Shown in pieces: positions 17,007 through 25,063 of a stretch of DNA of 64,000 nucleotides; the first letter of the stretch is position 1, and the number at the start of each line of letters is the position of its first letter. The translations under genes were made by a program, and so were the position numbers. The stretch lies in assembly GCA_020636535.1 (NCBI GenBank), contig JACJXT010000011.1, positions 1,736,001-1,800,000 on the forward strand, read 5' to 3'. This DNA comes from Chitinophagales bacterium (GTDB taxonomy: Bacteria; Bacteroidota; Bacteroidia; Chitinophagales; JADIYW01). The notes under the pieces are model-generated. The model was not told the DNA's origin and did not search any database. It saw nothing but the letters and a program-made list of their open reading frames with translations.

Positions 17007-17837
17007 ATGATGAAAACAAATCAACTAAAATGGAAAACCAATGATGGTGTTGATATTTTTGGTGTAAATTGGTATACAGATGAAAAGCCAAAAGCTGTTT
17101 TGTGTATTACACATGGTATGGGCGAACACATTCTGAGATATGAACCTATTGCTGTTTATTTTACGGCAAATGGTTATGCTGTAATGGGTTACGACCATAG
17201 AGGTCATGGTCAGAGTGGTGGACAAAGAGGTCATTATCCCAATTTTGATGAGTTTTTAAATGATTATGGTATTTTCTTGCAACAAGTAGAAGAACAGTAC
17301 GGCGAAATACCTAAGATTTGTTACGGACATAGTATGGGTGGAAATGTCTTAGCCAATTATTTTATTAGGAGAAAAGCCGAAGCCAAAGCATTGATATTTT
17401 CTTCACCATATATTAAGTTGGCGTTTCAACCACCAAGCATAAAAGTTGGTTTAGGTAAGCTAATGAAAAATATTGTACCTACACTTTCTTTGCCAACTGG
17501 TTTAGAAGTAGAAGCTATTTCTAGAGATGAAGCTGTTGTGGAAGATTATAAAAAAGATAAACTCAACCATGATAAAGTTTCTTCTATTATGGGAATTGAA
17601 ATGATGGAAACTGGACAGTATGCTCTAGACCATGCTAGTGAAATTAATTTGCCTACTTTAGTTTTTCATGGTTCGGCAGATAGATTAACTTCATTTGATG
17701 CAAGTAAAGCATTTGCTTCTAAAATTAAGAATGCAACTTTTATTCCTTACGAAGGTTTGTATCATGAAACGCACCATGAACCAGAAAAGGAAACCGTTTT
17801 AAAAAATATGTTAGATTGGTGTAATCAGCAGATATAA
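17007..17837 (+). CDS. Alpha/beta hydrolase, monoacylglycerol-lipase-like (serine aminopeptidase S33 fold)
   Basis: 276 residues, no signal peptide. Contains the oxyanion segment ITHGMGEH, GYDHRGHGQSGG, the nucleophile elbow YGHSMGG (catalytic Ser), an acid candidate in VFHGSADRLTS and a histidine in YEGLYHETHHE. This order matches bacterial monoacylglycerol lipases. The second codon is also ATG, so the start may be 17010. Its stop TAA is immediately followed by the ATG of the agmatine deiminase gene, so it heads a three-gene transcription unit whose other members make putrescine; a direct biochemical link is not obvious. Confidence 0.9.
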   Translation: MMKTNQLKWKTNDGVDIFGVNWYTDEKPKAVLCITHGMGEHILRYEPIAVYFTANGYAVMGYDHRGHGQSGGQRGHYPNFDEFLNDYGIFLQQVEEQYGEIPKICYGHSMGGNVLANYFIRRKAEAKALIFSSPYIKLAFQPPSIKVGLGKLMKNIVPTLSLPTGLEVEAISRDEAVVEDYKKDKLNHDKVSSIMGIEMMETGQYALDHASEINLPTLVFHGSADRLTSFDASKAFASKIKNATFIPYEGLYHETHHEPEKETVLKNMLDWCNQQI

Positions 17838-18890
17838 ATGAATACAAATACATTAATGGCAGAATGGCAAGAACAAGATGCTATACTACTTGCCTTTCCT
17901 CATCAAAATAGCGATTGGAAAAACTATTGGACTGATATTATTCCTTGCTATATTAATATCATCAATACTATTGCACAATACCAAACAGTAATTGTTTTGT
18001 GTGATGATGCTTCAACCGTAAGTAATTACTTTGATACTAATATTCAAAAAAATTGCATTTTTGTACAATTAAAATACAATGATACTTGGGCAAGAGATTT
18101 TGGTGTATTAAGTATTGTTAATGATGATAAAATCATATTGAATAATTTTATTTTTAATGCTTGGGGAAATAAATTTGATGCTACACTCGATAATCAGATT
18201 AATAAAAAATTATACGATAATAATATATTTATTGATAGTATTGAATTTAATAATATTGATTTTATACTAGAAGGTGGTGCTGTAGAAAGCAATGGCAAAG
18301 GAACTATTTTAACTACTGCAAAATGTGTGTTCAATCAAAACAGAAATCCAACATTAACACAAGAAGAAATTATTCATGCATTAAAAAAATATTTGTCTGC
18401 TAATAAAATACTAGTCTTGTATCATGGCGATATACTTGGTGATGATACCGATGCACACATTGATACATTGGCAAGATATTGTAATGAAAATACCATTGCT
18501 TATGTCCAAACTGATGATACTACTGATGCACATTATTTAGAATTGTTATTGATGGAAAAAGAATTATTGCAGATAGCTAATGAAAAGCAATACAACTTAG
18601 TTCCATTACCAGTACCTAGTCCAATTTATGCACCTGATGACAACAGAAGACTTCCTGCTACTTATGCCAATTTTTTAATCTTAAATGATATTGTTTTAAT
18701 GCCAACTTACAATGTAACAGAAGATGATTTGGCTATAACACAACTTCAAAAAGCATTTTCAAACAAAAAAGTTATTGGTATTGATGCTAGTGCTTTAATT
18801 TTGCAACATGGTTCTTTGCATTGTATTACGATGCAATTACCTAAAAATAGTATCAATAAAAACAATATAGGAAAAATAATTATTATATAA
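17838..18890 (+). CDS. aguA: Agmatine deiminase
   Basis: 350 residues. Family motifs: TWARDFGVL, FILEGGAVESNGKGT, HGDILGDDTDAHIDTLARYC, and the catalytic cysteine C329 in HGSLHCITMQLP. It converts agmatine to N-carbamoylputrescine and ammonia in the cytoplasm. The following gene overlaps by 1 bp (TAATG) and encodes the amidase for the next step, which makes the assignment firm. The lipase gene abuts it upstream. The substrate of the pathway is supplied by the arginine decarboxylase encoded at 26.6-28.0 kb. Confidence 0.95.
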   Translation: MNTNTLMAEWQEQDAILLAFPHQNSDWKNYWTDIIPCYINIINTIAQYQTVIVLCDDASTVSNYFDTNIQKNCIFVQLKYNDTWARDFGVLSIVNDDKIILNNFIFNAWGNKFDATLDNQINKKLYDNNIFIDSIEFNNIDFILEGGAVESNGKGTILTTAKCVFNQNRNPTLTQEEIIHALKKYLSANKILVLYHGDILGDDTDAHIDTLARYCNENTIAYVQTDDTTDAHYLELLLMEKELLQIANEKQYNLVPLPVPSPIYAPDDNRRLPATYANFLILNDIVLMPTYNVTEDDLAITQLQKAFSNKKVIGIDASALILQHGSLHCITMQLPKNSINKNNIGKIIII

Positions 18891-19765
18891 TGAAAGTAGG
18901 ATTAGTACAACAGTCGTGTAATAGAGATGCTGCAGCAAATATTCAAAAATCTATTGATGGAATTATTGCTTGTAAAAATCAAGGAGCAGAATTAGTTATT
19001 TTACAAGAGTTACATACCAATATTTATTTCTGTCAAGCAGAAGAAACCAATATGTTTGATTTGGCAGAATCTATTCCTGGTAATAGTACGGAAATCTTTA
19101 GCAAAGTAGCAAAAGATAATCAAGTAGTTTTAGTGACTTCATTATTTGAAAAAAGAGCTGCTGGTTTGTATCACAATACTGCTGTTGTTTTTGAAAAAGA
19201 TGGAAGCATCGCTGGAAAATATAGAAAAATGCACATTCCAGATGATCCTGCATACTACGAAAAATTTTATTTTACGCCAGGCGATTTAGGTTTTCAACCA
19301 ATTACAACTTCTATAGGAAAATTAGGCGTTTTGGTTTGTTGGGATCAATGGTATCCTGAAGCTGCTCGACTAATGGCTTTAGCTGGTGCAGAATTATTAA
19401 TTTATCCTACGGCAATTGGCTGGGAAAGCACCGATAGCACTGAAGAAAAAGAAAGACAGTTTACTGCTTGGCAAACTGTACAAAGAGGTCATGCTGTTGC
19501 TAATGGTTTGCCTGTAATTGCTGTAAATAGAGTTGGCATAGAAGAAGATTGGACGAATGTTACCAATGGTATAGAATTTTGGGGACAAAGTTTTATTGCA
19601 GGACCACAAGGAGAAATTCTATATCATGCAAGTAGTAAACAAGAAGAAAATATAGTTTTTGATATAGACATGCAACGCAGTGAACATGTAAGAAGAATTT
19701 GGCCTTTTTTAAGAGATAGACGCATTGATGCTTATGCTGATTTAACTAAAAGATATATAGATTAG
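18890..19765 (+). CDS. aguB: N-carbamoylputrescine amidase
   Basis: 291 residues, nitrilase superfamily. The catalytic triad is visible: E40 (ILQELHTNIYF), K113 (GKYRKMHIPDDP) and C150 (VLVCWDQWYPEAAR). The segments QSFIAGPQGE and RRIWPFLRDRRID are typical of the carbamoylputrescine amidase branch. It hydrolyses N-carbamoylputrescine to putrescine, CO2 and ammonia. Translationally coupled to aguA through a TAATG overlap. Together with arginine decarboxylase it completes the arginine-agmatine-putrescine route found in plants and many bacteria. Confidence 0.96.
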   Translation: MKVGLVQQSCNRDAAANIQKSIDGIIACKNQGAELVILQELHTNIYFCQAEETNMFDLAESIPGNSTEIFSKVAKDNQVVLVTSLFEKRAAGLYHNTAVVFEKDGSIAGKYRKMHIPDDPAYYEKFYFTPGDLGFQPITTSIGKLGVLVCWDQWYPEAARLMALAGAELLIYPTAIGWESTDSTEEKERQFTAWQTVQRGHAVANGLPVIAVNRVGIEEDWTNVTNGIEFWGQSFIAGPQGEILYHASSKQEENIVFDIDMQRSEHVRRIWPFLRDRRIDAYADLTKRYID

Positions 19766-19770
19766 CATAT

Positions 19771-19903
19771 TATGTCACTTATAGCAAACTTCTCTCCTTG
19801 CTTCATAGCAGTGTCTCCTGAAAGGGACACTGCGTAATTATAATTAAAAAAATATAATACAATAAATTTCACAATATGTCACTTATAGCAAACTTCTCTC
19901 CTT
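19771..19903. repeat. 29-bp direct duplication of the start of the GNAT gene, separated by a hairpin element
   Basis: The segment tatgtcacttatagcaaac continuing to cctt is present identically at 19771-19799 and 19875-19903; the second copy is the true start of the GNAT gene. Between them lies a hairpin gcagtgtc / gacactgc (19808-19815 and 19826-19833) also found at 44758-44783. The upstream copy creates a decoy reading frame (19772-19837, 21 codons plus stop) beginning MSLIANFSPCF and then diverging. Looks like an insertion that duplicated or displaced the 5' end. Confidence 0.8.
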
Positions 19904-20418
19904 TTCCTTTTTTAGAAAGCGAACGATTATTGTTTAGAGCATTAATTCTTGAAGATGCACCATCTGTTTTTGAACTCAGAAATAATGAAGTTGCCAATGC
20001 TTTTATAGGAAGAACTAAGAACAGCACTATGGAAGAAAGTATAGAATACATCCATAAAATTCAAAATTATATAAAAGATAATGATAGTATATTTTGGACG
20101 ATTATTCTAAAAGAAAACAATCAATTTATAGGTACTATTTGCTTGTGGAATTTAGACTATGAAAAAAATACAGTAGAAGTTGGCTACGAAATGCTACCAC
20201 AATATGAAGGCAATGGTTATATGAGCGAAGCAATTCAAACCATTAACTACTATGGATTTAATACAATGAATGCTAGTACTATATTTGCTTGTCCATCTAA
20301 AGCAAATAGTAAATCGGTAAAGTTATTAGAACGCAATAACTTTATTTTCGATCCAATAGCAACTGCAAACTTACCAGAAGCAGAAAATCATTTAATTGCC
20401 TATCGAATAGACAAATAA
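19876..20418 (+). CDS. GNAT family N-acetyltransferase, RimJ/RimL type
   Basis: 180 residues. Begins FPFLESERLLFRALILEDAP, the usual N-terminal strand-turn of RimJ/RimL-like acetyltransferases, and includes FWTIILKENNQFIGTICLW, EVGYEMLPQYEGNGYMSEA (acetyl-CoA pyrophosphate loop, here Q-x-x-G-x-G-like) and KANSKSVKLLERNNF. Acceptor unknown; members modify protein N-termini, antibiotics or small amines. The 5' end has been duplicated upstream (see 19771-19903), but the gene from 19876 is intact. No clear partner genes. Confidence 0.9.
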   Translation: MSLIANFSPFPFLESERLLFRALILEDAPSVFELRNNEVANAFIGRTKNSTMEESIEYIHKIQNYIKDNDSIFWTIILKENNQFIGTICLWNLDYEKNTVEVGYEMLPQYEGNGYMSEAIQTINYYGFNTMNASTIFACPSKANSKSVKLLERNNFIFDPIATANLPEAENHLIAYRIDK

Positions 20419-20475
20419 CTAGTACATACAAATATAACATAAATATATTAAACTGAATTAATAGAAATAGGCATC

Positions 20476-21069
20476 CTATCTATTCATCATTCTGCTTTTT
20501 AAGCGACTAAATGATACTGGTGTTATTCCTAGATAAGATGCGAGTTGATTTTGAGGTAATCTAGTTACTATGTTTTCATGAACTTGAATAAAATGTATGT
20601 AGCGTTCTTCTGGTAACATGGTAATAAATTCTTCTACTCTATCTATTAATTCTAATACCAATCCTTCTAGTACGGTCATTATGCTTTTAGCAATTTCAGG
20701 ATCATCTTTTGCCATTTGCTTTAGCAAGTAATAATCAACAACGGCAACTACACTATCTTCTAATGCTTGATATGAAATACTAGATGGTTTATTTTGTAAT
20801 ATACTTCTATGCGAAGCAAAAACAGTATTTTCTTCTCTAAACCAAAAGGTGTGTTCTGTATCTTCTAGATGATAATATGCTCTAAATAATCCTGAGATAA
20901 CAAATACTATTTTGCCATAATATACACCAGATTTAATTAAGTGTTCTTTTTTAGGAATGGTTACAAATTCAAACTCTGTCCAATGTTCTATAATTTTATT
21001 GAGATTGACATTAGGATAATTTTTTTTCAGTCCTTTTAAAAAATCGCCTTGAAATTGTTCATTAGTCAT
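20476..21069 (-). CDS. Crp/Fnr family transcriptional regulator
   Basis: 197 residues. N-terminal cyclic-nucleotide-binding-type jelly roll (about 25-120; KSGVYYGKIVFVISGLFRAYY) and a C-terminal winged helix with the recognition region LPQNQLASYLGITPVSFSRLKSRM. The ligand-pocket Arg/Glu signature of true cAMP receptors is not evident and no Fnr cysteines are present, as in most Bacteroidota members of the family. It follows the amidohydrolase gene by 4 bp on the same strand, so it is co-transcribed with it and may control it or an unlinked target. Confidence 0.9.
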   Translation of the reverse strand: MTNEQFQGDFLKGLKKNYPNVNLNKIIEHWTEFEFVTIPKKEHLIKSGVYYGKIVFVISGLFRAYYHLEDTEHTFWFREENTVFASHRSILQNKPSSISYQALEDSVVAVVDYYLLKQMAKDDPEIAKSIMTVLEGLVLELIDRVEEFITMLPEERYIHFIQVHENIVTRLPQNQLASYLGITPVSFSRLKSRMMNR

Positions 21070-21073
21070 AGTA

Positions 21074-22831
21074 TTAATTTAAGTTTTGATATTTTAAAAA
21101 TCTTCCTGTTTTAAAAGATTTTCCATAACCTTCTACAAAATTATCTTGCTCAAATATAATTTTTCCGCCGACAATAACATAACTCATTAAGTTTTTATTT
21201 CTATTGACTAGTCTTTCGAAGTCATTAAATTCTTCTATAGGTGCAGTTTCAACTTCATCTTTTACATCTTTTAAATATTGTGGATTGATGATATTGATAT
21301 CTGCTACTTTTCCTTCTGCAATATAACAAGCATCTACACCAAACCAATCGGCTTGTTCTTTACTTAAACGCCAAATACATTTTTCCATTGTCATAATTGG
21401 CTTGTTTTTATCTATTGAATCTTGTACTTGTTTTATCATTTGAATTGGAAAATCGTAGAATGCCATATTGGTTAAATGTGCTCCTGCATCAGAAAAACTT
21501 ATTATATTATATTTATAATTATATAAATCTTTGTATTTTTCTGGTCTATCATTGCCAATTGTAGTTGTCCATCTTATTTTTTTATCGTATTCAATAATCA
21601 TATCTAAGAAACAATCTACTGGATGTTGATTTTTAGCAACAGCAACTTCGTAGAAATTTTTGCCTACTAATGTTTTATCTGGGCATTCAAGTATAGTTGT
21701 TAAGCTTAAATCTTTATGCCATACTTTTGGTGCAAATTTATTTTTAATTTCTTTTTTAAAATTTTCTCTAAACGCTTTGTCGCTAATCAACTCATCTCTT
21801 TCGTGTAAATTTTTTGCTAAATCTCTAATGGCTTCTCCAGATGGAAATTCTTCAAACATAACAGAATCTACTCCATTATAATATACTGTAAATGGTACTG
21901 GTGGCGACTGCATTCTGAAGTTAGCATTGAAAACTGAATTAAATGTTGTAGCACCAAACTTTGTTAAAGGATATATATATCTATCACCAATTAAATCAAC
22001 TAAAGCAATCATAGTCGTTTTAAGTGGTTTTCTAAATACACCAGAACTTTTCATCATGTATTGTACTGCGTTGTATCTGGTTACCAAATTTGGAGCTCCT
22101 TGTAAAATAGCATTTCTTTTTCGCAGCGTTTTTATCATGTTTTTTCGCTCTTTCCATGATGCATAAAACGATGGTGTTTTTCTAGACCAATATCTGTTGC
22201 CATCCATTTTATCCCAAGGATTATCCATTGTTGATAGACCTAAAAAACCTTCTTCTAAAGCTTCATTAAGCATAGTATTCATTTGCTCTTCTTCTGCTTT
22301 AGTGGCTTTTTCTTTGTGAGAAACGGAGCGTTCTAAACCCATTACTTTACTTCGCAAATCAGAGTGTCCAACAAACGAAGCAACATTAACGCCTAATGGT
22401 AAATTATTGATATAGTTTATCCATGTTTTTGGCGAATTCCATGTTTTTACTTTTTCTAGCAAAGGCAACATTACTTCTCTTGGAATGGCTTCTACTCTGG
22501 TAAAAGTATCTGAAGTATCTTCTGGATTATTATAAATTGCAGAAACAGAACAACTACCCATTATTACAGTAGTAACGCCATGTCTTGCAGATTCTTTTAA
22601 ACCTGGTGATGCAATAATTTCTGCATCGTAATGCGTATGTGTATCTATAAAACTTGGTGTAATCCACTGATTGCTTGCATCTATAACTTGAGTACTTTCA
22701 TCAACCGCAATTTCTTCTGATGATATTTTTTTTATGATATTTTTTTCTATTAATATATTTTTTATAACTGCTTTTTTATTTTCATCACCATCAAACAACA
22801 ATCCGTTTTTAATTAAAATTTTAGCACTCAT
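21074..22831 (-). CDS. N-acyl-D-amino-acid deacylase-like amidohydrolase
   Basis: 585 residues. Amidohydrolase-superfamily TIM barrel: ITPSFIDTHTHYDAEI (HxH metal ligands), GVTTVIMGSCSVS, ASFVGHSDLR (His ligand), and SFSDAGAHLTNMAFYDFP (catalytic Asp, then a D-aminoacylase-type motif). Urease-like beta-sandwich at both ends (AKILIKNGLLFDG and GKVADINIINP). Substrate would be an N-acyl-D-amino acid, but dihydropyrimidinase-like alternatives cannot be excluded. No signal peptide. First gene of a unit with the Crp-like regulator. Confidence 0.85.
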   Translation of the reverse strand: MSAKILIKNGLLFDGDENKKAVIKNILIEKNIIKKISSEEIAVDESTQVIDASNQWITPSFIDTHTHYDAEIIASPGLKESARHGVTTVIMGSCSVSAIYNNPEDTSDTFTRVEAIPREVMLPLLEKVKTWNSPKTWINYINNLPLGVNVASFVGHSDLRSKVMGLERSVSHKEKATKAEEEQMNTMLNEALEEGFLGLSTMDNPWDKMDGNRYWSRKTPSFYASWKERKNMIKTLRKRNAILQGAPNLVTRYNAVQYMMKSSGVFRKPLKTTMIALVDLIGDRYIYPLTKFGATTFNSVFNANFRMQSPPVPFTVYYNGVDSVMFEEFPSGEAIRDLAKNLHERDELISDKAFRENFKKEIKNKFAPKVWHKDLSLTTILECPDKTLVGKNFYEVAVAKNQHPVDCFLDMIIEYDKKIRWTTTIGNDRPEKYKDLYNYKYNIISFSDAGAHLTNMAFYDFPIQMIKQVQDSIDKNKPIMTMEKCIWRLSKEQADWFGVDACYIAEGKVADINIINPQYLKDVKDEVETAPIEEFNDFERLVNRNKNLMSYVIVGGKIIFEQDNFVEGYGKSFKTGRFLKYQNLN

Positions 22832-22926
22832 ATTAAACTCCTATTTACTTAACTAATAAAGTTAAGGTTTTAAAAATTAAAAAACATTATCTTTAGATAA
22901 GAGATTGCAATAATATTATTTGATAT

Positions 22927-23367
22927 TTATTCTAATATAAACTCTTCATTACAACTAAAGCAATAGTGTTTTTTTGATGGAAATAAAAATGGCAGTCCGA
23001 GTAAAAAAATACCTACCGCCATTGCCGATTTATTAAACTTCTGTTTTCTTGTATTAGTAGAACCACAATATATACATGGTTTACCTTCATAAATTGGAAA
23101 ATCAGTTGCTTGTTCTTCATCTGATTTATAATCTAAATATTCTTCTATGCTTTCTTGTTCTAAAATTGTTTTGGCTATAGTTTCATCTTCTTTTCTAACA
23201 TACAATTTTACACCACCATAAGCAATCGTTCTAAGCCAATCTTGTTGTACTATTTCTTCGTCTTTCAAATAACAGTAAATATTATTGGCATCTAGTTTTG
23301 ACTTAGCAATTTGTGCTTGATAAGCATTTAAGTAAGTCTCAATTTTAACTAAATCATGGGACAACAT
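22927..23367 (-). CDS. DUF2007 domain protein with zinc ribbon and one membrane segment
   Basis: 146 residues. Residues 1-70 fit the DUF2007 signal-transduction-like domain (LVKIETYLNAYQAQIAKSKLD, then YGGVKLYVRKED). A split zinc ribbon follows, CIYC (about 98-101) and CFSC (about 137-140), with a short hydrophobic hairpin VGIFLLGLPFLF between them. Function unknown. The start overlaps the end of the lipoprotein gene by 14 bp, making it the third gene of the ruvB operon. Confidence 0.83.
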   Translation of the reverse strand: MLSHDLVKIETYLNAYQAQIAKSKLDANNIYCYLKDEEIVQQDWLRTIAYGGVKLYVRKEDETIAKTILEQESIEEYLDYKSDEEQATDFPIYEGKPCIYCGSTNTRKQKFNKSAMAVGIFLLGLPFLFPSKKHYCFSCNEEFILE

Positions 23368-23803
23368 CTAGTATATTTTCTGCACAACCTTTATATGTTT
23401 TTTCTTTATAGGTAAATGTTGAAGCATATTCAAATGTGTTATCACTCATGCCATCAGAACATGGTGTTTTTGATTTGCTTAATATCAATGTCACTTTTTG
23501 ATTATCAGTAGATTTAAAGAAAATTTCAATCTTATCATTAGCAATAATAGCTGTATCTCTCTCTAGATATATGCTATCAATTTTTTCGTCAAGTTTGGTA
23601 AATAAGTTAATGCTATCATTTACATCAAGCATCCAAAATGGTTCGTTTCCAAATGCTCTATAATGACCAGCTTTCATGCCTTCTTCCAATTCTTGTTCTA
23701 CATATTCTTCTGCATCAATTGGATTTAATGCATCGCTATTTGTCTTTCTTTTACAAGCAAAGAATAATATTACAACCAATAAAAATATACTATAATTTTT
23801 CAT
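23354..23803 (-). CDS. Small lipoprotein with GNEPFW motif (COG3650-like)
   Basis: 149 residues. Lipoprotein signal: MKNYSIFLLVVILFFACKRK with the lipidated cysteine at 17. The mature part carries AFGNEPFWMLDV near its start and CSDGMSDNTFEYAS...GCAEN near the end, an order seen in the COG3650 family of envelope proteins; the two cysteines may form a disulphide. Function unknown. It starts 2 bp after ruvB ends and overlaps the DUF2007 gene. Confidence 0.82.
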   Translation of the reverse strand: MKNYSIFLLVVILFFACKRKTNSDALNPIDAEEYVEQELEEGMKAGHYRAFGNEPFWMLDVNDSINLFTKLDEKIDSIYLERDTAIIANDKIEIFFKSTDNQKVTLILSKSKTPCSDGMSDNTFEYASTFTYKEKTYKGCAENILDVVP

Positions 23804-23805
23804 AA

Positions 23806-24834
23806 CTATTCAAATAAAGTGCCTAAATTTTTAGGAAATGTTTTACCAATATGCTGATATGCTTTTTCTGTTGCTACTCTACCTCTCGAAGTTCGTTTAA
23901 GATAACCTTCTTGAATTAAAAATGGTTCGTACACTTCTTCAATTGTGCCTGCTTCTTCACCAACAGCTGTAGCAATTGTAGTTAATCCAACAGGACCACC
24001 ATTAAATTTGTCTATAATTGCAGATAAAATTTTGTTATCCATTTCATCTAAACCATGTTCATCTACTAACAAAGCAGTTAATGCTACTTGAGCAATTGAC
24101 TTATCAATAATGCCATTGCCTTTAATTTGAGCAAAGTCTCGTACTCTTCTTAATAAAGCATTGGCAATTCTTGGTGTGCCTCTACTTCTTTTAGCAATTT
24201 CTATAGCACCACTTTCTTCTATAATTGTGTTTAATATTTTTGAAGATCGTTTAATGATTTTCTCTAAAACATCAGCTGCATAATATTCTAATCGTAGTGT
24301 AATACCAAACCTAGAACGCAATGGAGCTGTAAGTAAACCAGAACGCGTAGTAGCTCCAACTAAAGTAAATGGTTCTAATTCTATTTGAATGGTTCTTGCA
24401 TTCGGACCACTATCTAACATGATGTCTATTTTATAATCTTCCATTGCAGAATATAAATATTCTTCTACAGTAGTATTTAGTCGATGTATTTCATCAATAA
24501 ATAAAACATCATTAGCTTTTAAATTAGTAAGCAAACCAGCTAAATCTCCTGGTTTTTCTAAAACTGGACCAGATGTAACTTTCATTTCAACGCCTAATTC
24601 ATTAGCTATAATGTGCGAAAGCGTAGTCTTACCTAAACCTGGTGGTCCATGTAATAAAACATGGTCTAATGCTTCATCTCGTAATTTAGCAGCTTCAATA
24701 AAAATCATTAAATTTTCTACTATTTGTTTTTGACCAGCAAATTGTTCAATTGCTTGAGGTCGCAACACGCTTTCTAACTCTTTTTCTGTGTTAGAAAGAA
24801 ACTCTCCGCTATCATCTAAATTTAGATTACGCAT
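23806..24834 (-). CDS. ruvB: Holliday junction branch migration ATPase RuvB
   Basis: 342 residues, standard length. AAA+ motifs: Walker A GPPGLGKTT (63-71), Walker B LFIDEIHRL, sensor GATTRSGLL with the arginine-finger region APLRSRFG, then a C-terminal winged helix ending GRVATEKAYQHIG. Drives branch migration with RuvA. No ruvA or ruvC in the window. A TACTTTTG element (24840-24847, minus strand) sits 5 bp before the ATG, which predicts a leaderless message. Confidence 0.98.
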   Translation of the reverse strand: MRNLNLDDSGEFLSNTEKELESVLRPQAIEQFAGQKQIVENLMIFIEAAKLRDEALDHVLLHGPPGLGKTTLSHIIANELGVEMKVTSGPVLEKPGDLAGLLTNLKANDVLFIDEIHRLNTTVEEYLYSAMEDYKIDIMLDSGPNARTIQIELEPFTLVGATTRSGLLTAPLRSRFGITLRLEYYAADVLEKIIKRSSKILNTIIEESGAIEIAKRSRGTPRIANALLRRVRDFAQIKGNGIIDKSIAQVALTALLVDEHGLDEMDNKILSAIIDKFNGGPVGLTTIATAVGEEAGTIEEVYEPFLIQEGYLKRTSRGRVATEKAYQHIGKTFPKNLGTLFE

Positions 24835-24839
24835 TTCTA

Positions 24840-24847
24840 CAAAAGTA
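24840..24847 (-). promoter_or_regulatory. -7 element TACTTTTG of ruvB, predicted leaderless
   Basis: Exact TAnnTTTG match ending 5 bp before the ATG at 24834. With the usual ~7-bp distance to the transcription start, the first base would be at or inside the start codon. The rest of the 229-bp gap up to the GH5 gene shows nothing else recognisable. Confidence 0.5.
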
Positions 24848-25063
24848 CACTATTTTCGTTAACCTAAATTACACATTAGAAATTTATTCCGAAAAAAATC
24901 TATTTCATATTTACTTCGGTATCTATTTTTTTATTTTCTAATGTAGTTAATTTTATATCTGCGAGAAAAAACTTTAGTACGATGTAATTATTTTGTATAA
25001 TTTCTTTTCAATACAAAGTCTAATGTGTAATTTGGATTTGTAGAAATGCATTAAATCCAACCA

